Assembly: GCA_037962975.1 (NCBI GenBank)
Contig: CM075672.1
Span: 122,622,001 to 122,686,000 of the forward strand
DNA: 64,000 nt
Reading direction: 5' to 3'
DNA from: Clitoria ternatea
Taxonomy: Eukaryota; Streptophyta; Magnoliopsida; Fabales; Fabaceae
The position numbers and the translations under genes are program-made. Under the pieces are notes generated by a model. The model was not told the DNA's origin. It saw only the letters and a program-made list of their open reading frames with translations, and searched no databases. This document shows positions 56,578 through 64,000 of this stretch, in pieces (position 1 is the stretch's first letter; every line of letters begins with the position of its first letter).

Positions 56578-57576
56578 GCTACGTGTATGCCATGCTGCAT
56601 GTTTATCTCATTCCGTGTGTGATGATTGAGTAGCATATACATATTCATGCTCTGTTGGGTGCGCAGGGATAGTATGACTTAGTATGAAGGAAGCCAAGAT
56701 AGAGTGAATTCATGACCCGTCACCAGGGAAGGGAGTTTTAGATATTCCGAGTGAATGAGAGTATGCAACTCCGAGTGGGGATTAACGTGGAAGACTTTCC
56801 CAAACAATAAGCTGTTAGAATTCAGAGTAGAGTCTAAATACACTTCGATTAAGGACGAGTCGAGTGAATGCTTCCGACTGGAGGATAACCTATCTGACTC
56901 CGGGTGAAACCCGTGTAATAAACCATCAGAAAGCCATGAAACTCTTAAAGGGAGGTTTAAGTTAGCAGGAGAGCTTGGGCCGAAAGGGCTATATCGCCGA
57001 GTGAGAAATGAGCAAAATCCCCGAGTGATCATGAGAGCGGTCATTACCGAGTGGAAATTATAAGTAAAACCTGAGTGAGGAAGAGTTCGTAATCCCGAGT
57101 GAAAACCCTGAGCGATCCTCTCCTGAGAAAGAAGTTAGTGTAGTGGGTTAGAAAGGAATGGATTCCGAGCGTAAGATATTTATAATTCGAGTGAGTTAGC
57201 TGTCATTTTCCGAGTGAATGAGTGAAGGATGACTCTGGGTCCGAGCGTCTACTTAGCCGAGTGTGGCTCCTCGCTCCAGAGAGCAAGATACTCGCTCCAG
57301 CGAGTGCGGTTTTGGGAAGGCTTGTGATGACCTCGCTTAGGCGGAGTCATACCTCGCCCGAGCGACTAGGACGGTTCGCCCAAGCGTGTGGGATCGCGCT
57401 GAAGCGAGTAGATGTTAGTGTGGAACTCCGCCCAATTACCTCCCTCTTCCGTTGTTGCATTATCATGTCTCGCTCGGCGGTGTTGGACCCCGCTTGAGCG
57501 AATGGACATTGTGGTGGTTTTGTGAAAATTTTTTCTGTGTTTGGGTTAATTAATTATTAAAAATAAGGGTGTTACA

Positions 57577-57581
57577 ATCGT
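57577..57581. repeat. Target-site duplication of B, right copy
   Basis: ATCGT, matching 46703-46707. Confidence 0.93.
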
Positions 57582-58477
57582 ACTAGCATGCACAGTATTC
57601 AAATGGTTCATGTGTACAATATCTCAATGAAATCAGCCAACAATCACACATACATATCCTCTTGGTATTAATAATAACAAGAACATGCATTACATACATT
57701 TAGATAAAACCAGTTATCAGAATTCAATACAACGACTCTAAATACTTGTATGCAATTGTATAACCATAATCAGGACCCTGCAATCACACACATGGCATTC
57801 AAGGATTCACAATCATGCGTTGTACATAGTCATCACAGACACCTTCATACACATGCAAGGTAATACGTTTATCCGGTTCCATCCATCGACCATGCATTTT
57901 AACATGCAAGCGCCCCCTACCTTCTGGAGAGACTTGAGAAGCTCTTCTGCTTTCTGACGTTTGGTTTGATGCTCTATCGGCCTCGTTCAGTCTTCTTCGC
58001 ACATTCGTACTCTGCAATCGGTTCGGGGATAGGAAGTTGTTCTTCCTCTGCTTCAAGGGTCGTCCTTCTCTAGCCGGACGAAGCTCCAACTCTTCTGCAG
58101 TAGCGTCGTCGTGGGCTCCCAATGGCAGAAGATAGAGACAGAGAATAGGGGAGAAGAAAAAGGAGAAGAAAGAACGAAGAAGAGAGGAGTGGCGGAAGAG
58201 AAGTGCTGAAGGAAAAGAATGAATGGCAAAGAGGCCCAGTAATCCTATATATATGCATGCACGAAGAAAGAAGAGTGGGGTGGGAAAGCGTGAGATAGGA
58301 GTCTGCTTACGTCACACCCAGTCACAATCAACCAACCATTAATAATTAATCACACTTAATCAGCCATTTATTTTCTCAGTTAAATTAATTAAGTTAATTA
58401 TAATTAATAATCAATCTCCCCACTTGCAATTATTATCTCAATGACTTAATTTCACTCGGTAACATCGGGATGTTACA
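57582..58477 (-). repeat. Element A 5' LTR, 5' part (after B)
   Basis: Collinear with 39273-40168 in the 3' LTR. Sense strand start TGTAACATCCCGATG at 58477. Confidence 0.92.
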
Positions 58478-58482
58478 TAGAA
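58478..58482. repeat. Target-site duplication of A, right copy
   Basis: TAGAA, matching 37684-37688. Confidence 0.88.
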
Positions 58483-59188
58483 TCATCATCATATCAATTC
58501 ATACCTCGTATTTCATATTCATCAACTCACTCTTCATATCTTATATTCATCAATTCCATTATTTCATTTCCATGATCACATTCAATCATGGATCCATCAT
58601 CAATTCAATTTGCATTATATATACCAACATCAGTGCACAATAACAATATATTTGTCATTTGAAGGTAATAGGGTAAGGAACTTGGGCGGTCTTACACAAA
58701 TAAGTACATCAATCACATATTGAGGAAATTCATTCACTCATATTCAATCTCATAATTCATTCATGATTATCAATGAGCAACTATGCTCCACAAATACTTC
58801 ATACAACCTCAATGATAAGGGTATACTCTCATAAACATCAACCACGTCTTATGAATCACAATCTCATAAAAATCCTCAAATAGCATCATTCACAACTCAA
58901 TATTAATGATTCACAATAATCCTCAATAAGCACTAATGCCTTTATAATCAATCCATAATCCTTAGACAACTAGTCACTCACAAATCCACATAGGGTAATC
59001 AATACCCAAACATGCCATCATCCTCTAGATAATTATCATTCTTACTCCATACAAAACAATCATATTCCATTAATCACCAAAAGGTTTCAACATTGAGCTA
59101 TCGTGCTCCAACCATCTTGTCATATCAATTCAATGCAAAGCAATTGTGCTCCGATAATAACCAATAACTATAATTCAATGCAAAATAT
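58483..59188 (-). other. Element D internal region, part 2 (non-coding leader)
   Basis: About 0.7 kb from element A to the primer site of D. AT-rich, with no gag start or domain. In an autonomous relative this would be the leader and gag start. Nothing coding is seen. Confidence 0.75.
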
Positions 59189-59200
59189 GCTCTGATACCA
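59189..59200 (-). other. Element D primer-binding site
   Basis: TGGTATCAGAGC on the minus strand, three bases from the LTR end at 59204. Confidence 0.92.
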
Positions 59201-60307
59201 GATTATAACACCCCTAATTTTCTGTACTCGAATCCCGATGTGATCGTCATAATTAATGAAAATCTGAATAAATTTTTCGCGTTTGAAAATATTTCCAAGA
59301 CATCACCATGATCACATCAAGACCCAAATCACAGAAAACCAAAGAGTGAGATTAAATAACCCTAAGCTGGATCGATAGTTAAATTGCCCATAACGGTATA
59401 CGAAAATAATAGAGTTTACAGCAGAAGAATGTGTATACTGGGCACACGCCTAGTCCCATATACGGCGATATGAGAAAAGGCTCGGCAAAGCATGCAATGG
59501 CATATCATAAGCCTAATAGACAACCATCATCATTTTATATAATTACATAAGCATGCAACGCCTAAGATATAATTATTTATATATACATATACATTCGGGA
59601 ATCTTCTCCCGACTATCTCAATCATCAATGAACATCATTCAATTTCAATCTTTCTAATATACAACAAATTATCTCTTACATTCTACATATATATTCACCA
59701 CCCACAAAGTCAAGAATTATCTTATACATACTCAAAATCTCTAAATCATCTACATTCTCATAATCAATTCATTCATTACACAAGAACTCATAAATGATGC
59801 CGGCCAAGGCACTTCCTCTACCACTATTTACCTTCACCCAAGCTTTAATTAAAAACCGAACTCATCCCATGGCAACCTGCATCATAATGCTAAAAAGGAG
59901 ACCACATGGGAGTGAGTTATACATTCAAAATGACGAATAATATATATATATATATTGTGATCATGTGTATATGCATACAAACATCATGTGTGCTTTGCTA
60001 TCAAATCATCAAATTATCATTCATATATCATCTCATTATCATATTAGGCATGCAAGCATCGTGAATCACAATTCATATCATAAACAAGAACAACATATAC
60101 ACTATCACATACACCAACACTATGCCACTTATCAACAAGGGCACTCATAATCATTATCATCATTAATTCATTAAGGTTTCACTCAAATACCTCCTCGCAA
60201 GGGGTTTCTCATCACTCGTGGTCATCCCATCTCAAATGCCATGCTCTTATGGCTAATGCACATGTCAACTGTTTAATGCATATGCAACGGATCCGATTTC
60301 ATATCAC

Positions 60308-60676
60308 GGGTGATCGCAACCACCATAATCAATCATTCATAATCATTGGTTTCCCGCCAAGGTGCTTATTGTGATCACAACCACGTTCAATAATTCTCAT
60401 AGGTTTTCTGCCTCGCAAGAGGTACTCCCGCCTCATGATCGCAACCATGGGCATCATAGGTGCTCGCAAGCCCTTTATCATATCAAATACCAAGTGATCG
60501 CAACCACTGGCTCATCATCATACAATGGTCCCCGTAGGGCCTTTCACATTTCACAACCAGGTGATCGCAACCACCAGCACAATATCATATCATCATCACA
60601 TTGGTTTCCTGCCTCGCAAGGGGTACTCCCTTCATAGAATCCCGCAGGATCTTTCATCACTGTGATCGCAACCACA
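60308..60676 (-). repeat. ATCGCAAC-loop hairpins (D 5' LTR)
   Basis: Copies corresponding to 21567-21965. One unit near 60369 has mutated its loop to ATCACAAC and now reads TGTG/CACG. The CATG, AGTG, GGTG and TGTG stems remain complementary. Confidence 0.85.
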
Positions 60677-61269
60677 AAGTATCAATGCTATGCCATGCCA
60701 TAAATGCAATGCAATAATGCATATGCTCAACAACAACCTCGCAAGGATATCTCACCGTCTCAATTAGAGGTATATTGCATCTTTTAGTTTTATCATCAAT
60801 GGCATATAAACATTCACAAGGCCCCTCAAGGCATAACATACATATAATAGGCACTTCAATGGCCACAACATCATTCATGACAACCCACACATGGATATCA
60901 AAAGCATAGCAACCAATCATAGTATTTATCCATACATAAAATTATTCGAAGCATACTCATCATTCTACATAAGGCAATCACATTTATGCCCAACACAATC
61001 ATGTTCTTAGACATGCATTTCATAATTCATCATCAAGCCCTTAACATTACTTTCGCATGATCATCCTTGGTGGTTAAGATTTTATGTTTCTCATTATATG
61101 TATTATGGGCATAATCAAGTCATCTCAAGATTTTAATCATTATCCAACACCACCATATCATTGTCTTAAATATATATCCCTTTACATCCCCTCAAGCATC
61201 ATACAATATAAGGGAAAAAGGCCCCAAGCCATCAGAACCGAGAAAAGAAGGGAAAATTCCATCAGGGGG

Positions 61270-61490
61270 GGCCTCACTCAAGCGAGGCCCACATCCGCTT
61301 GAGCGAGACAGCCTATCTCGCTTGAGTGTCTCAGTTCGCTCCAGCGAAACCATTCCAGTAAGCATTTCCAGGTATATTCGCTCGAGCGAGGCTCCCTTCA
61401 ACTAGCCACTCGCTCGGGCGAAATTGCTCCAGTAAGGAATCCCACACTCACTCGCTTGAGCGAGGTATCCATACGCTTAAGCGAAATCCG
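61270..61490. repeat. TCGC-N4-GCGA array 1 (D 5' LTR)
   Basis: Counterpart of 22560-22785, with several C-to-T changes in the arms (CACTCAAGCGAG, GCTTGAGTG). Confidence 0.85.
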
Positions 61491-61509
61491 ACCAGAGGTC
61501 GTCCTTCCC

Positions 61510-62290
61510 ATCACTCGGTTTTGCACTCGGGGAAGTTATTCCAGAACCGATTCATCTTATTCGGTCCCTCACTCGGTAATTTACATTAAAACCGACTTAT
61601 CACTCGATCGATCATTCACTCGGTAATTCACCCTCACACCGACTCATCTTGCTTGGTTTTCTACGTGACAAAATAAATCAAAGCCGACTCGTCTCTCACT
61701 TGGCCTTTCACTCGGCAATATATTCCAAATCCGAGTCATCTCTCAATCAGTCTTTCACTCGACAACTTCACTCCAAGTCTGAGTCATCTCAATCAGTTTT
61801 CCACTTGGCAACTTCGTTCCAAGTCCAAACTATCTCTGATGGTCCTCACTCGGTTAAACCATTCCAGACCGACCCCACACTCGCTCGGTCTTCCACTCGG
61901 TTAAATCATTCCAGACCTAGTCTTTTCTCACTCGGTAATTTATTTCAAAAACTAACTTTTTTTTCATTTTTTCACGAGTGAAGTTATTCTAGAATACTTC
62001 TGGACAAACACACCTTGTATCCCCAATCGGTGCCATCCTCACTCGAAATTACACACACGGAGGGACTCTACTCGGAACGAGTTACTTTGAACTTGGAAAT
62101 TTCCACTCGGAACTCCACTACTCGGGGTATCATATCGGGAGACCCTTCACTCGGAATTATACGCACTTCCTCACTCGGACGTAGCCCACTCAGAATTTTA
62201 CTCAAAAATTCACTACATCATAGAATTATTTTCTAAGGTTCCCACTCAAGTGGAATTTCGTCCAGAGTCCCACTTACTCACCATACACTT
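61510..62290 (-). repeat. CACTCGG array (D 5' LTR)
   Basis: Counterpart of 22800-23580. Some positions keep CACTCGG where the other LTR is mutated and the reverse, so the donor array was more regular. Confidence 0.85.
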
Positions 62291-62354
62291 GTCACACTCG
62301 GTCAAAACATAACCATACCAGTCATACACTTGAGTGAGCACCATCCCAGCATCA

Positions 62355-62605
62355 GACTTCACACTTTCGCTCAAGCCACTCACACACGCTTGGGCAAAAA
62401 ATGTCCAGTGACCATTTCCTCACTAGCTCGCTCAAGCGCGGCCATGCCCGCTTGAGCGGGATTCGTCCAGTAACTCCCCTAATTGCATAATATGTAGCTC
62501 GCTTGAGCAGAAACCTCACTCGCCTGGGCGAAATTGGTCCAGAGACCATTATACCAATACAGGGGATTCTCACCTGAGCGAGATCCCTTCTCGCTTTAGC
62601 GAGAA
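62355..62605. repeat. TCGC-N4-GCGA array 2 (D 5' LTR)
   Basis: Counterpart of 23650-23905. Confidence 0.85.
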
Positions 62606-64000
62606 TATCAGGATATGCGCAAGAAACATAAGAAACTCACAACCAACCATACCAAAACTTATACCAGCCAAAATCCATCAAGTCTAATATAGCAATTGCT
62701 TCACACTAGGCATTTAAAACCTATCCCAGACCTTTACACTCATTAATATTCAATTCAATCTATCAATCATGTCAAATTCAAACTTGTCATCATCTTATAT
62801 GAATATACATTTTCATATCAATTCAACACATAATTCTCACACATCATCCTCATTAATCATCAACTTGCCATTTCAATTAATTCAATACATATACATGGCA
62901 AGGCAAGCATTAGTATTCATCACATACAATAATCACTCTCAATTTACTCATGCAATTTGAATGTAAACTCCTCTCCTACCTCGAGGGAAGAGCTGAAACG
63001 GTTCCAATGCTTTGGAAGCTCCATCGCATCACCCAGAATACGATCTACATAATATACATATGCATTCATACAATTAATAAGCCATCTCAAGGCATTCCTC
63101 ATAATTCTTAAACATTTGCTAGCTTATCATAAAGCCCAACATCAAGTCCTCGACTTGCTAAACACCAAGTTATGTAATTGTATTAGGCTTCAGGAATTCC
63201 TTTCCTAAAGCCAAGATCCTCTAGATCTTAAAAGTCAACCATATCCAATAACATCATCATCTCATCCATTGTATAATGTAAACTCAAATCACTTCAATCC
63301 TTCAGACATCATCATTATCACTCAATATTCAACTTAGCTCTCATATCCTTCAATAACCATAATTAATTAATCACATTTAAATGACACACCACAATGGTTT
63401 AAAACCCCATCAAGTCACAATCTTATCATACCAATCCCTCACATTCCATATTCATAACAACACTCATCATTAAATATCACCTATTAACATTCAATTCAAC
63501 CTTTCAAGCTATATTATATCCTTTTCCCCAAATTCTTAGGGCTAGGGTTCTCATCAAAACCCAACAACATTTACCCATGCTTATTAATCACCACCAATGG
63601 CCATTTTTCATCATTAATATCACTCTCCAATATCATTAAACCTACATTCTACTCACATTTCACACTTTCCCCAATTTATTAGAGTTAGGGTTTCACTAAA
63701 ACCCACCAACACCATAAATGCTCATTAATTTTCCATTCATCCAAGTATTAATTTCATGCACCTATAATAACCCACCATTAATGCCATAATAACAACACCC
63801 TACCTTAGGGTTTCCTTATTTAAAGCTTCTCCCAACAACCCCTATGCAATAAATACTCCCCCAAATACCAAGAACCCAAGATCTAAGGCATAAACTCATA
63901 AAGAATGATGAGGAACTTACCTCACCCAAGAGCCAACATTGAGCTTTCAATGGAGGGAGAGAAAACACGAAAATAGAGGAGAAGAGGGGAGGGGAATTCC

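Larger units (their letters stand above)
46708..57576 (+). mobile_element. Element B: full-length Tekay-type chromovirus (10.9 kb), youngest insertion
   Basis: 5' LTR 46708-49720, internal 49721-54480, 3' LTR 54481-57576, TSD ATCGT. The LTRs are nearly identical by eye except for an 82-bp block in the 3' LTR (about 56965-57046) missing from the 5' LTR. Gag-pol nevertheless has two frameshifts and two stops. It is nested in the LTR of A, so it is the last arrival. Confidence 0.95.
54481..57576 (+). repeat. Element B 3' LTR (3096 bp)
   Basis: Same structure as the 5' LTR, ending GGGTGTTACA and the TSD. It carries an extra block of about 82 bp (56965-57046) with two more CCGAGTG motifs. CCGAGTG repeats run 56745-57260, TCGC-N4-GCGA units 57265-57510. 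Confidence 0.95.
37689..58477 (-). mobile_element. Element A: Tekay-type chromovirus carrying B in its 5' LTR
   Basis: 3' LTR 37689-40168, internal 40169-45123, 5' LTR 45124-46707 plus 57582-58477. After B and one TSD copy are removed, the 5' LTR is 2480 bp, identical in length to the 3' LTR. It is inserted in the internal region of D. Confidence 0.93.
20676..64000 (-). mobile_element. Element D: LARD-like non-autonomous retrotransposon hosting C, A and B
   Basis: With the nested elements removed, D has LTRs of about 5.1 kb, a Met-tRNA primer site, about 2.5 kb of non-coding interior and a polypurine tract. It must have used proteins from a relative. The LTR and PPT similarity to F identifies the family of that relative. 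Confidence 0.82.
59204..64000 (-). repeat. Element D 5' LTR (runs off the window)
   Basis: Collinear with 20676-25022 and 35070-35340. The sense 3' end is GGGGTGTTATA, as in the other copy. It has an extra 218 bp at 59385-59602 and lacks about 40 bp around 60360. The start of this LTR, and so the outer TSD, lies beyond 64000. Confidence 0.9.

Overview
The window is plant nuclear repeat DNA with no host gene that I can support. It is AT-rich and carries many (TA)n runs. Every recognisable coding segment belongs to an LTR retrotransposon: Ty3/gypsy chromoviruses of Tekay (Del) type, with a gag zinc knuckle, DSGATHSF protease, FIDD reverse transcriptase, RNase H, HHCC/DDE integrase and a C-terminal chromodomain-like tail, plus one Ty1/copia element. 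The primer-binding sites match the initiator-Met tRNA type (TGGTATCAGAGC). The style of the elements and the TAATCGATTA and CTCGCTTGAGCGAG motif arrays suggest a legume (Phaseoleae such as Vigna, Phaseolus or Glycine). That is an inference.

Layout. 1-759: nothing recognised. 760-7028: element E (minus), a 2.6 kb 5' LTR at 4448-7028 with gag, protease, RT and RNase H at 1096-4188; integrase and 3' LTR are lost, and the RNase H end is fused to a fragment of another LTR. 7029-12690: element F (plus), a truncated RNase H-integrase-chromodomain followed by a roughly 3.7 kb 3' LTR. 12691-13738: older retroelement debris. 13739-19011: a copia element (minus) with a 3' LTR, a broken pol and gag, and no 5' LTR that I can find. 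20676-64000: a four-deep nest. The outer element D (minus) has about 5.1 kb LTRs and about 2.5 kb of non-coding internal DNA, which is a LARD-like non-autonomous element; its LTR and polypurine tract match F. Element C (25023-35064, minus, TSD AATTT) sits in the 3' LTR of D. Element A (37689-58477, minus, TSD TAGAA) sits in the internal region of D. Element B (46708-57576, plus, TSD ATCGT) sits in the 5' LTR of A. Removing B and one TSD copy gives both LTRs of A exactly the same length (2480 bp), which supports the boundaries.

None of the elements keeps an intact gag-pol. B has the most similar LTRs by eye, yet carries two frameshifts and two stops. In C almost every premature stop is a C-to-T or G-to-A change, as expected for heavily methylated, silenced DNA.

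The least expected signal lies in the LTRs. Several families carry arrays of short perfect hairpins in which the loop stays constant and the stem sequence varies with its complement kept: loop GRG in B (about ten hairpins in 265 bp, at both LTRs), loop ATCGCAAC in D and F, loop CGACTT in E, and weaker ones in A and C. They come with TCGC-N4-GCGA inverted repeats, CCGAGTG arrays that are biased to the sense strand and also enriched in the coding region, and a TAATCGATTA array. Complementary variation of the arms points to selection on a folded nucleic acid or to a hairpin-templated mutation process.
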